Shown here: positions 55,686 to 64,000 of the stretch, piece by piece
How the letters are laid out: every line of letters starts with the position of its first letter
Numbering within the stretch: position 1 is the first letter of the stretch
From: Hahella sp.
GTDB taxonomy: Bacteria; Pseudomonadota; Gammaproteobacteria; Pseudomonadales; Oleiphilaceae
Direction: 5' to 3'
DNA length: 64,000 nucleotides
Assembly: GCA_028280065.1 (NCBI GenBank)
Contig: JANQMN010000080.1
Coordinates: 1 to 64,000, forward strand
The notes under the pieces: model-generated
What the model was told of the DNA's origin: nothing
Databases searched by the model: none
The model's input: only the letters and a program-made list of their open reading frames with translations
Position numbers and translations under genes: made by a program

Positions 55686-56205
55686 TTAGCCAACGACCCG
55701 GTTTCTCCCTGTGCGTTTTGCCTCGTAGAGCGCCTGGTCTGCGGTAACGAAGAGTTTATGCGGGTTATCCCTCTCGGGCGTCTCCACAGTAGCGACCCCA
55801 AGGCTTGCGGTAAGTTGAATCGTGCCGGATAGTTCAGTGCGGCGATGCTCCGCGATCAATTGCCGGCGAATGCTTTCAGCAAGATGTATAGCCTGGCTGT
55901 GCTCGACATCTGTCAGCAGAACAGCAAATTCTTCTCCGCCAATTCTGGCAATCAAATCGGTCGTCCGCTTGATGCTGTTGTTGAGTGCGCTGGTCCAGAA
56001 TCAAAGCTGCAACCAGTTGCCGTAAGCAAAGCGTCTTTATACTGGTGTTTGGAAAAATATCCCCGTTACTTTCCACCAGTAATATGCCCAATAGATCTCC
56101 ATCCGCAGTTAGTGAAAAACAGCCCTTGTCCCTGACTGTCCAACCGATTTCGTGGGCTATCCAGAGTGAAAACTCCCAGGATTCGCGGATTGCCTTGTTT
56201 CGTTA
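55686..56205 (-). pseudogene. Broken diguanylate cyclase (GGDEF remnant)
   Basis: Two reading frames are needed. The upstream part (about 56205 to 55990) encodes a sensor-like stretch (HEIGWTVRDKGCFSL; LLGILLVESNGDIFP; LVAALILDQR) with no start codon after its in-frame stop. The downstream frame begins after a stop and encodes IKRTTDLIARIGGEEFAVLL to a normal GGDEF end (ADQALYEAKRTGRNRVV). The first half of the GGDEF domain, about 70-80 residues with the DxDxFK region, is missing. So the gene is 5'-truncated, internally deleted and frameshifted. It lies 30 bases after the motB-like gene on the same strand. An ATG at 55955 could still give an 89-residue fragment, surely not a cyclase. Confidence 0.8.
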
Positions 56206-56235
56206 ATTTAGTCCAACTAAAGGTGCGGTGGCAAC

Positions 56236-56967
56236 CTAAAGAGGTGGGCTGAAGGACAGTTCGTCCAGGTCCGGGGATAGGAGCACAATGTTAACCCGGC
56301 GGTTTTTTTGCCGGTTTTCCTTATTGCTGTTTGGTGCCAACGGCTTGGTGTCGGCAAAGCTCACGGCACGCAACCGCGCCCTGTCAACGCCGAGTTTCAC
56401 CATATGATGCAGTACATTGTTGGCCCTTGCAGACGCCAGTTCCCAATTGGAAGGAAACTCATCGGACTGTATCGGCATCGAGTCCGTATGTCCCTGGATA
56501 ACGATAATGCCGTCTATTTCTTTCAGGTAGGACGCCAACTCGGCAATGACTGATTTACCTTCGTCCCGCAAATTTGCCTTGGAAACCTCAAATAAAACGG
56601 CGCTGCCAATACTGAGTTCGGCATAACCTTTTTCAAAACCGATATCGATGGAGTCGGTAAAGCGGTGACGCTGCAATGCCAGTACGGCGGATTGCTGCCA
56701 ATCTGTGGCAATGGTGGGAATATAGGCTGTGTATTCGGGTGCGGAGGCGTTTACCGGATAGTGTGTTTCGCTGGTTTCGACTGCCGCCGGGGGTTCTTCA
56801 ATGGAGGATTTGCCTTCCGAATGGGAAAGCAGTGCCGCGAACATCGCCGCCGTGAGAATAAAAATATCCAGATAGGAAATCACCCAGGCATTGGTCTCGA
56901 ACAAAGAGCCCGCAGCTTCGGCGGATTCTATTTCTATCAGGGACTCTTCAGCCTGGATGGACAACAT
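56236..56967 (-). CDS. MotB/OmpA-like stator protein
   Basis: 243 residues. One transmembrane helix about 33-48 begins with an Asp (YLDIFILTAAMFAALLS, D34) at the position of the ion-carrying Asp of MotB. After a linker comes an OmpA-like peptidoglycan-binding domain (about 110-235; ILFEV-like AVLFEVSKANLRDEG, IQGHTDSMPIQSDEFPSNWELASARA, NRRVNIVL). Its ATG follows the motA-like stop by one base, so they are coupled. It would anchor an ion-driven stator to the cell wall. No flagellar genes are nearby. Confidence 0.82.
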   Translation of the reverse strand: MLSIQAEESLIEIESAEAAGSLFETNAWVISYLDIFILTAAMFAALLSHSEGKSSIEEPPAAVETSETHYPVNASAPEYTAYIPTIATDWQQSAVLALQRHRFTDSIDIGFEKGYAELSIGSAVLFEVSKANLRDEGKSVIAELASYLKEIDGIIVIQGHTDSMPIQSDEFPSNWELASARANNVLHHMVKLGVDRARLRAVSFADTKPLAPNSNKENRQKNRRVNIVLLSPDLDELSFSPPL

Positions 56968-56968
56968 G

Positions 56969-57790
56969 TTAGCGGCTGCCTGCCGTTGCTAATCGGCCGG
57001 ACTCGGTTTCGGTGGCGAATGGTTCGGCCAGTTCGTTATCGTACTGCCGGATAAAGGCGAGCAAACTCTCCTTGATAAAGGCCGGACCTCGACGCATGCC
57101 CATCAGATTAATGCCTTCCAGCATCATGGACATCAGTAACAGGCGTTTTTCCGTGCGGCGCTCCAGTTTTGTTGCCAGCGGTTTGAAAACCAGATTAGCC
57201 AAAAGCAAACCATAGAATGTGGTTACCAGCGCGACCGCCCAGTTAAGCCCGAGAGAGCCGTTGTTGACGCCATCCATGACCAACATCATATTGCCCAAGC
57301 CGATCAGAGTGCCGAGCATGCCGAAGGCGGGCGCGTAGGCCGCCAGGGAATGAAAAATCCGGGATTCCGCGCGTTCCTTGATTTTCAACCGTTTGATTCG
57401 CCAGGCCAGAGTGGTTGCAACGTCCTCCAGCGGTGCTTTGGCAATCAACATTTGGATGCCGGTGTATAGAAAACGATTGTTGGTGCTTTCCAGGCGTTTT
57501 TCGATGCCTCGAATATCATTGCGGTGCCAGAGCCGCGCGTATTGCACGATTTCATCGACCATCTTGGTTTCGTCAATGGGTTTGTCGTGCCGTAGGGACT
57601 TCACGACATGCCAAGCGCTCTTGATCTCTTTGACAGGATAGCTGGAGATTAATGCGGCACCGCACCCGCCCACGACGATGAGTAGACCGGTGATGTTAAA
57701 AAAAAGCGTCGGATCTTGAGACGAAATTGCCACTGACAGAAAGATAAACAAAAAGCCACCAATGTAGCTGGCTGCGATGGTGCGTTTCAT
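56969..57790 (-). CDS. MotA/PomA-like stator protein
   Basis: 273 residues with four transmembrane helices: about 5-25 (ASYIGGFLFIFLSVAIS), 30-50 (ITGLLIVVGGCGAALISSY), 155-175 (APAFGMLGTLIGLGNMMLVM) and 185-210 (WAVALVTTFYGLLLANLVFKPLA). The cytoplasmic loop between helices 2 and 3 and the GTLIGLGNMM segment are typical of MotA/PomA. With the MotB-like partner it should form an ion channel that drives rotation or another motion. GGAG precedes the ATG. Confidence 0.85.
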   Translation of the reverse strand: MKRTIAASYIGGFLFIFLSVAISSQDPTLFFNITGLLIVVGGCGAALISSYPVKEIKSAWHVVKSLRHDKPIDETKMVDEIVQYARLWHRNDIRGIEKRLESTNNRFLYTGIQMLIAKAPLEDVATTLAWRIKRLKIKERAESRIFHSLAAYAPAFGMLGTLIGLGNMMLVMDGVNNGSLGLNWAVALVTTFYGLLLANLVFKPLATKLERRTEKRLLLMSMMLEGINLMGMRRGPAFIKESLLAFIRQYDNELAEPFATETESGRLATAGSR

Positions 57791-58210
57791 AGGAACTCCG
57801 GGATGGTCGACTCACTGCGATGAAGCACAAATTGGACCCATTTACGGGGTGATAATTTAATGGCAAGTAAAATCAAATGGTTAAGGTGTTGTTTTGGGTT
57901 TTTTTCGAAGTTCTGCACGGCAAACTTTTTCCGGTTTCCCGGGCGGATCGATTGTCCGCCGTTAGATGCGCGGTTGTGTGGTTAAATTACCAGCAAATGA
58001 ACGAATTTGTGCGGTTTCGTTCTGAGATGTAAGTAATCTTTAATCTGACTAATTCAAACCATTGGACTTGGTTTGGGTTTCTAGTAATAAAATCCGAAAA
58101 AACGATGATTTTACCTGCCTGAAGTTTGCCCAACCTCCCCGAATAATGGAAAATAGCGCCTCTTTTTTTCAAGCAAAACTACAGACTCGATAGAGCGGGA
58201 GTAGAAATTA
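57791..58210. other. Gene-free gap between motA-like and tkt genes
   Basis: 420 bases with no convincing reading frame. It holds a hairpin (GGCGGA 57942-57947 with TCCGCC 57955-57960) and a possible tkt promoter on the plus strand: TTGGAC (58062-58067), 17 bases, TAATAA (58085-58090). The -10 box is a poor match. Confidence 0.4.
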
Positions 58211-60220
58211 ATGCCAGCGCGTAAAGAACTCGCCAATGCCATCCGTGCCCTCAGCATGGATGCGGTACAAAAGGCCAACTCCGGGCACCCCGGTGCACCC
58301 ATGGGGATGGCGGATATTGCTGAAGTATTGTGGCGAGATTATTTGCGGCATAACCCTGCCGACCCCAACTGGCTTAACCGAGACCGGTTTGTTATGTCCA
58401 ACGGTCACGGTTCCATGTTGCTGTACTCCTTGCTTCACCTCACCGGGTATGCTTTACCTATCGATGAATTGAAAAACTTCCGGCAGCTCCACTCCAAAAC
58501 ACCCGGCCATCCGGAATACGGCTATGCGCCCGGTGTCGAGACAACAACCGGTCCCTTGGGCCAAGGCCTTGCAAACGCTATCGGTATGGCAATTGCCGAG
58601 AAGACGTTGGCAGCCCAGTTCAATCGTGACGGCCATCAAATCGTGGACCACTACACCTATGTATTTTTAGGCGATGGCTGCTTGATGGAAGGTATTTCTC
58701 ACGAAGTCTCTTCTCTGGCGGGTACCTTGGGGCTTGGCAAGCTGATTTGTTTCTATGATGACAACGGCATCTCCATCGATGGTGAAGTGGAAGGCTGGTT
58801 TACCGACGATACGGTAAAGCGCTTCGAAGCTTATGGCTGGCAGGTGATTCCGGCGGTTGACGGGCACGACAGCGATGCCGTCACCAAGGCGATTGAGGCT
58901 GCACAGGCAGACAACGCTCGTCCGACACTGATATGCTGTAAAACCGTTATTGGTTTCGGTGCGCCGAACAAACAGGGTAAGGAATCCTGTCACGGTTCAC
59001 CCTTGGGAGCCGATGAAATAACCCTGACCCGTGAGGCGCTTGGTTGGAATCACGCGCCTTTTGAGGTGCCGGACGAGATTTATCAGGCATGGAGCGCCAA
59101 GGAAAGCGGCTTGGCGCGCCAGCAAGAGTGGCAAGCCAAGTTTACCGCCTATAGTGAAGCGTATCCGGAACTGGCTGCTGAACTCATGCGCCGTAATGCC
59201 GGAGAGTTGCCGGAAGGTTTCGCAGCAAAAGCGGATGCCTATATTGCCGAGTGCCAGGAAAAAGCGGATAAGATAGCCAGTCGTAAAGCCTCCCAAAATA
59301 CCATCAATGCGTTTGCCGAAGAGTTGCCGGAGTTGATTGGCGGCTCAGCCGATTTGGCCGGCTCCAACCTGACACTGTGGAAAGGCAGTAAGGGACTTAC
59401 TGCAGACGATGCCTCGGGTAACTATATCTATTATGGCGTTCGCGAGTTCGGCATGGCGGCGATTATGAATGGCCTGGCTCTGCACGGCGGTTTCATTCCT
59501 TATGGCGCGACCTTCCTGGTATTTATGGAGTACGCGCGCAATGCCGTAAGAATGGCGGCGTTGATGAAGCAGCGGGAGATTTTTGTTTTTACCCATGATT
59601 CCATCGGACTGGGCGAAGACGGGCCCACCCACCAGCCGATTGAGCAACTGGCAAATCTCCGATGCACACCGAATATGAGTACCTGGCGGCCATGTGATGC
59701 GGCGGAGTCTGCCATCGCCTGGAAAGCCGCTATCGAGCGTACCGACGGACCCACTGCCTTGATTTTTTCGCGCCAGGGCCTACCTCACCAGGAACGTACC
59801 CAAGCACAGTTAGAAAATGCCCGTAAAGGTGGCTATGTTTTAAAAGATTGCGAGGGTGAAGTTGAACTGATTCTGATTGCGACCGGTTCGGAAGTAGCGC
59901 TTGCCATGGCAGCCGCTGACAGCCTGCAACAAGCAGGGCGCCAGGTAAGAGTCGTTTCGATGCCGTCCACGGATCGCTTCGATGCCCAGGACGTTGAGTA
60001 CAAGCAGTCGGTATTGCCATTGCAGGTTTCTGCAAGGATCGCCGTCGAAGCGGCTCAGGAAGACTACTGGTATAAGTATGTCGGCTTGGACGGACGAATC
60101 GTCGGGATGAACAGCTTTGGCGAATCAGCTCCTGCTGGCCAGTTGTTTGAAGAATTCGGATTCACTGTGGACAACGTTGTAAATGTTGCCAATGAACTTC
60201 TGGATTCCCTGAGCGAGTAG
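58211..60220 (+). CDS. tkt: Transketolase
   Basis: 669 residues, the usual length. Order: TPP-binding domain with [32 protein letters not shown] and the [12 protein letters not shown] diphosphate/magnesium motif near 155; the pyrimidine domain with [26 protein letters not shown] and the [18 protein letters not shown] stretch; and the C-terminal domain. It moves two-carbon units in the pentose phosphate pathway and, with Epd, supplies erythrose-4-phosphate for aromatic amino acids and pyridoxal phosphate. GGGAG precedes the ATG. It leads the epd-pgk-fba gene group. Confidence 0.97.
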   Translation: MPARKELANAIRALSMDAVQKANSGHPGAPMGMADIAEVLWRDYLRHNPADPNWLNRDRFVMSNGHGSMLLYSLLHLTGYALPIDELKNFRQLHSKTPGHPEYGYAPGVETTTGPLGQGLANAIGMAIAEKTLAAQFNRDGHQIVDHYTYVFLGDGCLMEGISHEVSSLAGTLGLGKLICFYDDNGISIDGEVEGWFTDDTVKRFEAYGWQVIPAVDGHDSDAVTKAIEAAQADNARPTLICCKTVIGFGAPNKQGKESCHGSPLGADEITLTREALGWNHAPFEVPDEIYQAWSAKESGLARQQEWQAKFTAYSEAYPELAAELMRRNAGELPEGFAAKADAYIAECQEKADKIASRKASQNTINAFAEELPELIGGSADLAGSNLTLWKGSKGLTADDASGNYIYYGVREFGMAAIMNGLALHGGFIPYGATFLVFMEYARNAVRMAALMKQREIFVFTHDSIGLGEDGPTHQPIEQLANLRCTPNMSTWRPCDAAESAIAWKAAIERTDGPTALIFSRQGLPHQERTQAQLENARKGGYVLKDCEGEVELILIATGSEVALAMAAADSLQQAGRQVRVVSMPSTDRFDAQDVEYKQSVLPLQVSARIAVEAAQEDYWYKYVGLDGRIVGMNSFGESAPAGQLFEEFGFTVDNVVNVANELLDSLSE

Positions 60221-60261
60221 TCTTGCTTCGATCTGCTTTGACTACATTCATCCGAAGCCTG

Positions 60262-60281
60262 ATACCCAAAGGCCAGGGTAT
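60262..60281 (+). other. Hairpin overlapping the epd ribosome binding region
   Basis: ATACCC (60262-60267) pairs with GGGTAT (60276-60281), eight-base loop, ending 8 bases before the epd ATG. The only SD-like bases (AGGG) are in the right arm. Confidence 0.35.
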
Positions 60282-60289
60282 TTAAGCTT

Positions 60290-61312
60290 ATGTATCGATT
60301 AGCGATCAACGGCTATGGCCGTATCGGTCAGTGCGTGCTCCGGGCTCTGTACGAGTCCGGCCATCGGGAAAACCTGCAGGTTATCGCCATCAACGAACTT
60401 GCCGACGCACAGACCGTCGCCTATCTGACGCAGAATGACACCACCCATGGCCGGTTTCCCGGTGAAGTGCGTTTGCGTACTTCGCCATCGACTTTGCTTC
60501 AGGTCAATGGCGATCCGATTCATCTGCTGAAAGAAGCTGACCCAGGGCAATTACCCTGGCGCCGATACGACGTAGACTTGCTCCTCGAATGCACCGGGGC
60601 TTTTTCCGACAGGGAAACCGCTGAGCGACATTTGCAAAGCGGCGCGGCAAAGTTGATGTTTTCCCAACCGGCGGAAGCCACTGTTGATTGCACTATCGTG
60701 TACGGCGTAAACCATACCGATCTTAGAAGTTCGCATACGATCATCAGTAATGCCTCATGCACTACCAATTGTGTTGTGCCGGTACTGCAACTGCTGGATG
60801 AAGCGCTTAAGGTGGAACAGGGATTAATTACCACCATTCATTCCGCGATGAATGATCAGCCGGTAATCGACGCCTATCACCATCATGATTTGCGCCGCAC
60901 CCGTAGCGCGATGCATTCCATCGTGCCGGTGAATACCGGATTGGCCAAGGGAATTGACAGATTGCTGCCGCATCTGTCGGGGCGGTTTGTTGCCAATGCG
61001 GTGCGGGTCCCGGTCATTAATGTGTCACTGATCGACCTTACGCTGCAGGTTGGAACGGATACTTCGGCAGAGGACGTTAATGCGGTGATTAGCGCCGCAG
61101 CCGATCAGCAGTTTCACGGTGTATTGGGCTATACCGAAGAGCCATTGACCTCGTGCGATTTTAACCACGACCCCCGCAGTGCCATAGTCGATGGTAGCCA
61201 GACCAAAGTCAGCGGTAAGCGTTTAATCAAGCTGATTCTCTGGTTTGACAATGAATGGGGTTTTTCCAACCGGATGCTGGACACCGCGTTGGCCTGGCTG
61301 GAGCTGCAATAG
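60290..61312 (+). CDS. epd: D-erythrose-4-phosphate dehydrogenase
   Basis: 340 residues; E. coli Epd has 339. The GAPDH-like fold has the NAD motif INGYGRIGQCVLRALYES, then the catalytic Cys in SNASCTTNC (about C156) and the His in TTIHSAMND. INELADAQT and DQPVIDAYHHHDLRRTRSA match Epd rather than glycolytic GAPDH. It oxidises erythrose-4-phosphate to 4-phosphoerythronate for pyridoxal phosphate synthesis. It sits between tkt and pgk as in many gammaproteobacteria. Confidence 0.92.
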   Translation: MYRLAINGYGRIGQCVLRALYESGHRENLQVIAINELADAQTVAYLTQNDTTHGRFPGEVRLRTSPSTLLQVNGDPIHLLKEADPGQLPWRRYDVDLLLECTGAFSDRETAERHLQSGAAKLMFSQPAEATVDCTIVYGVNHTDLRSSHTIISNASCTTNCVVPVLQLLDEALKVEQGLITTIHSAMNDQPVIDAYHHHDLRRTRSAMHSIVPVNTGLAKGIDRLLPHLSGRFVANAVRVPVINVSLIDLTLQVGTDTSAEDVNAVISAAADQQFHGVLGYTEEPLTSCDFNHDPRSAIVDGSQTKVSGKRLIKLILWFDNEWGFSNRMLDTALAWLELQ

Positions 61313-61677
61313 TTCTGGATCTATATCAAATCCGGATCGAATAGACGGTTAATTGCGCCAAAGGTCGGATAGGCAAACTATTGTTAGGTTTCACAATACA
61401 GATCACCACACTTTCTGATGTGGAAATGGCAACATCACGAAAGTTCGGATTATTCCGCAGTCGGTCTATACTTTGTAGTGGATTTTTAACCCTGGTATGT
61501 GAGTGTGTGTAGGTGCCCACAGGAACCGGATGGCTAATATGTGCTTTTACTAAATAATAAAGCAGTTGACTCCTCTCAGGTAAAAATCCGGCTGTGCTAA
61601 GGGTGGTCTCCAAATAAGAAAATATTCAAATTGAATCAATCGAAAAGACAACGTTATTAAGCAAATAGGAAACTCAT
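61313..61677 (+). other. Gene-free gap between epd and pgk
   Basis: 365 bases, A/T-richer than the flanks, with no convincing reading frame. TATACT near 61468 and TTGACT near 61565 are promoter-like boxes without good partners, so pgk probably has its own promoter here, but I cannot place it. Confidence 0.35.
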
Positions 61678-62844
61678 ATGTCTGTATTAAAAATGACTGA
61701 TCTTGACTTGAAAGGTAAGCGCGTCCTTATTCGTGAAGATCTCAACGTGCCGGTTAAAGATGGCCAGGTGACCTCTGACGCCAGAATTCGCGCTGCATTA
61801 CCCACCATGAAGGCTGCTTTGGAACAAGGTGCTAAAGTCATGGTGATGTCGCATTTGGGTCGCCCGACGGAGGGCGAGTTTTCCGAGGAAAACTCGATGA
61901 AGCCAGTAGGCGCTTATATGAGTGAGCTGTTAGGCTTTGAGGTACGCGTTTTAAAAGATTACCTGGACGGTGATTTCGAACTGAACGACGGTGAGTTGGT
62001 ATTGTTCGAAAATGTCCGTTTCAATGCCGGTGAAAAGAAAGATGCGGAAGATCTTTCCAAGAAATACGCAGCGCTTTGTGACGTTTTTGTGATGGACGCA
62101 TTTGGTACCGCACACCGCGCCCAGGCTTCTACCCATGGCGCAGCGAAATTCGCTCCTATTGCCTGTGCCGGACCATTGCTGGATGCCGAATTAGAAGCGC
62201 TAGGTAAAGCTCTAGGCAATCCCGAACGCCCAATGGTGGCTATCGTCGCCGGTTCAAAAGTTTCGACCAAACTAGATGTGTTGAACTCCCTGGCGGAAAT
62301 CTGCGACCAGTTGATTGTCGGTGGTGGCATCGCCAATACTTTCCTGGCGGCTGCCGGTAAGGATGTGGGTAATTCCCTGTGTGAAAAAGATCTGCTCGAT
62401 ACCGCCAAAGCCATTGCCGCAAAAGTTGAAATTCCTCTGCCTACCGATGTTGTGGTAGCCCCGGAATTCAATGCGGATGCTCCCGCGACCACTAAATCTG
62501 TCGACCAGGTCGGCAGTGAAGAAATGATCCTGGATATCGGTCCGGAAACTGCGGCGCATCTGGCCGGCTTGTTGAAGTCCGCGAAAACAATTTTGTGGAA
62601 TGGACCGGTAGGTGTTTTTGAATTTGATAGCTTTGCCGGTGGAACCAAAACCATGGCTGAAGCGATTGCGGCATCTGACGCCTTTTCTATCGCAGGTGGC
62701 GGAGATACGTTGGCAGCTATCGACAAGTATGGCGTCAAATCTCAAATTTCCTATATTTCCACGGGTGGTGGCGCTTTCCTTGAGTTTGTCGAAGGCAAAA
62801 AACTCCCTGCGGTAGCCATGCTGGAAGAGCGGGCTAAAAGTTAA
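61678..62844 (+). CDS. pgk: Phosphoglycerate kinase
   Basis: 388 residues, the bacterial length. It makes ATP and 3-phosphoglycerate from 1,3-bisphosphoglycerate. N-domain: [39 protein letters not shown] and [14 protein letters not shown]-domain: [13 protein letters not shown] and the nucleotide-binding [32 protein letters not shown] precedes the ATG. The gene order epd-pgk-fba is conserved in E. coli. Confidence 0.97.
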   Translation: MSVLKMTDLDLKGKRVLIREDLNVPVKDGQVTSDARIRAALPTMKAALEQGAKVMVMSHLGRPTEGEFSEENSMKPVGAYMSELLGFEVRVLKDYLDGDFELNDGELVLFENVRFNAGEKKDAEDLSKKYAALCDVFVMDAFGTAHRAQASTHGAAKFAPIACAGPLLDAELEALGKALGNPERPMVAIVAGSKVSTKLDVLNSLAEICDQLIVGGGIANTFLAAAGKDVGNSLCEKDLLDTAKAIAAKVEIPLPTDVVVAPEFNADAPATTKSVDQVGSEEMILDIGPETAAHLAGLLKSAKTILWNGPVGVFEFDSFAGGTKTMAEAIAASDAFSIAGGGDTLAAIDKYGVKSQISYISTGGGAFLEFVEGKKLPAVAMLEERAKS

Positions 62845-62885
62845 GCGGATTGCATAGGAATTCGCACTCCCGAGGAGGTTAGCGC

Positions 62886-62934
62886 TATAATCATCCTCAC
62901 CCGGATTGAGCATACTTATTTTTTAAGCGTGCTC
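62886..62934 (+). promoter_or_regulatory. Possible fba promoter and leader hairpin
   Basis: A perfect TATAAT at 62886-62891 lacks a good -35 at 17 bases. It is followed by an 11-bp stem (62908-62918 with 62924-62934, one mismatch) around five T, 17 bases downstream. It may be the 5' end of an fba mRNA or a processing point in a pgk-fba transcript. Confidence 0.4.
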
Positions 62935-63026
62935 TTCAAGTTTATCAATCGTGTTGCCCGATAGCTTGGGCGGCACGTCTTAACCTTACTGGATCTCCCA
63001 GCGGTAAAGAAAGAAGGAAACCAACC

Positions 63027-64000
63027 ATGTCTCAAAAACTTCTCGATGTTGTCAAGCCTGGTGTTGTTACTGGCGATGACGTGCAAAAGCTGTTTGCTGT
63101 TGCCAAAGAAAACAAATTTGCCCTGCCCGCGGTCAACTGCGTCGGTACGGATTCCATTAATGCGGTATTGGAAGCGGCGGCCAAGGCCAAGTCTGCCGTG
63201 ATTGTTCAATTCTCCAATGGTGGTGCTTCGTTTTTTGCCGGTAAGGGGCTGAAGCTGGAAGGCCAGCAGGCGGCGGTAATCGGCGCTGTGGCCGGCGCCC
63301 GCCATGTTCACGCGGTGGCGGAAGCCTATGGCGTGCCGGTGATTCTGCATACGGACCATGCCGCCAAGAAACTGCTGCCATGGATCGATGGCCTGTTGGA
63401 TGCCGGCGAGAAGTTTTTCGAAGAAACCGGCAAGCCGCTTTTCAGCTCACATATGATCGATCTTTCTGAAGAGAGCCTGGAAGAGAATATCGATATTTGC
63501 GCCGAATATCTCAAGCGCATGTCCAAGATGAATATGACGCTGGAAATTGAGTTAGGCTGCACCGGTGGTGAAGAAGACGGCGTCGATAACACCGATATGG
63601 ATAACTCCATGCTTTATACCCAGCCGGAAGACGTTGCTTATTCTTATGAAAAGCTTCGGGAAATTTCCGAGCGTTTCACCATTGCCGCTTCCTTCGGAAA
63701 CGTGCATGGCGTATACAAGCCGGGCAATGTTCAGTTGACACCGAAGATTTTGGCGAATTCCCAGAAGTACGTAACCGAAAAATTCGGTGTGCCTGAGAAT
63801 ACCTTGAACTTCGTGTTCCACGGTGGTTCCGGTTCCAGCCCCGAGGAAATTGAAGAGTCCATCAGCTATGGTGTCATTAAGATGAATATCGACACCGATA
63901 CCCAGTGGGCAACCTGGGCAGGTATTAAGAACTACTACCATGACAAGGAAGGCTTTTTGCAAGGCCAGATCGGTAATCCTGAAGGTGACGATAAGCCGAA
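63027..64000 (+). CDS. fba: Class II fructose-bisphosphate aldolase, partial at window end
   Basis: 324 residues are visible of about 359; the gene runs off the window. It splits fructose-1,6-bisphosphate in glycolysis and runs in reverse in gluconeogenesis. The sequence is the E. coli FbaA (class IIA) type: PAVNCVGTDSINAVLEAAAKA, zinc ligand region HTDHAAKKLLPWIDG, SSHMIDLSEESLEENI, IELGCTGGEEDGVDN, SFGNVHGVYKPGNV, HGGSGSSPEEI and NIDTDTQWATW. GAAGGAAA precedes the ATG. Confidence 0.96.
   Translation, partial: MSQKLLDVVKPGVVTGDDVQKLFAVAKENKFALPAVNCVGTDSINAVLEAAAKAKSAVIVQFSNGGASFFAGKGLKLEGQQAAVIGAVAGARHVHAVAEAYGVPVILHTDHAAKKLLPWIDGLLDAGEKFFEETGKPLFSSHMIDLSEESLEENIDICAEYLKRMSKMNMTLEIELGCTGGEEDGVDNTDMDNSMLYTQPEDVAYSYEKLREISERFTIAASFGNVHGVYKPGNVQLTPKILANSQKYVTEKFGVPENTLNFVFHGGSGSSPEEIEESISYGVIKMNIDTDTQWATWAGIKNYYHDKEGFLQGQIGNPEGDDKP

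Noticed and set aside
56236-57790. MotA/MotB-like pair as ZorAB of a Zorya defence system
   Set aside because: Zorya needs ZorC and ZorD (or ZorE) beside the pair. Here the neighbours are a cyclase relic and transketolase, and the MotA-like protein lacks the long ZorA tail.
57942-57960. GGCGGA/TCCGCC hairpin as a terminator
   Set aside because: No T-run follows on either strand.
61326-61613. 95-codon minus-strand frame between epd and pgk
   Set aside because: No domain, no good start site and composition like non-coding DNA; left as intergenic.

Overview
The window reads as chromosome of a gammaproteobacterium of roughly even base composition. The first 16.5 kb follows the order known from Pseudomonas and relatives: carB, greA, yhbY (opposite strand), rlmE, ftsH, folP, glmM, tpiA, secG, tRNA-Leu(GAG), rimP, nusA, infB, rbfA, truB, rpsO, pnp. 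The last 6 kb is the tkt-epd-pgk-fba block, with an E. coli-type class IIA aldolase. The middle carries a wax ester synthase/DGAT, ATP-type PEP carboxykinase, a photolyase, a secreted pullulanase and a pectin-acetylesterase-like enzyme. Together these suggest a free-living, probably marine or aquatic, storage-lipid-forming gammaproteobacterium. No genus can be fixed from the sequence alone.

Layout. 1-16.5 kb: translation, transcription, envelope-precursor and RNA-decay housekeeping genes, with a tRNA, intrinsic terminators, a well-spaced promoter lying before tandem terminators upstream of rimP, and a long pnp leader stem. 16.6-20.9 kb: a porin plus short phosphate-binding-like protein, divergent from a membrane diguanylate cyclase, then a cyclotransferase and a hemerythrin. 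21-25.5 kb: zinc ribbon, WS/DGAT, HDAC11-like deacylase, SlyD, FetB-type permease. 25.4-32.5 kb: signalling (GGDEF-EAL plus a cupredoxin-like protein, TcdA, a receiver-CheC fusion, PAS-GGDEF, PilZ-like). 32.6-40.3 kb: ABC1 kinase, phosphopantetheinyl transferase, dienoyl-CoA isomerase-like enzyme, pckA, photolyase, DASS carrier. 40.4-53.2 kb: small and poorly known genes including a heptamer-repeat locus, lipoprotein esterase, old yellow enzyme, CheV, a guanylate-kinase-like orphan, SDR, SYLF lipoprotein, periplasmic binding protein and a beta-propeller lipoprotein. 53.4-57.8 kb: pullulanase, a broken diguanylate cyclase and a MotAB-like pair. 58.2-64 kb: transketolase and lower-glycolysis genes.

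Two themes run through the accessory part. Cyclic-di-GMP signalling is dense: three apparently intact GGDEF genes, one GGDEF-EAL gene with a degenerate GGDEF, one GGDEF relic and a possible PilZ effector, plus CheV, CheC and MotAB-like genes. Carbon storage and polysaccharide or lipid turnover is the second (WS/DGAT, PckA, dienoyl-CoA isomerase, pullulanase, esterases). I see no phage, insertion sequence, CRISPR array or recognised defence cluster. TTG start codons with good ribosome binding sites are unusually common.
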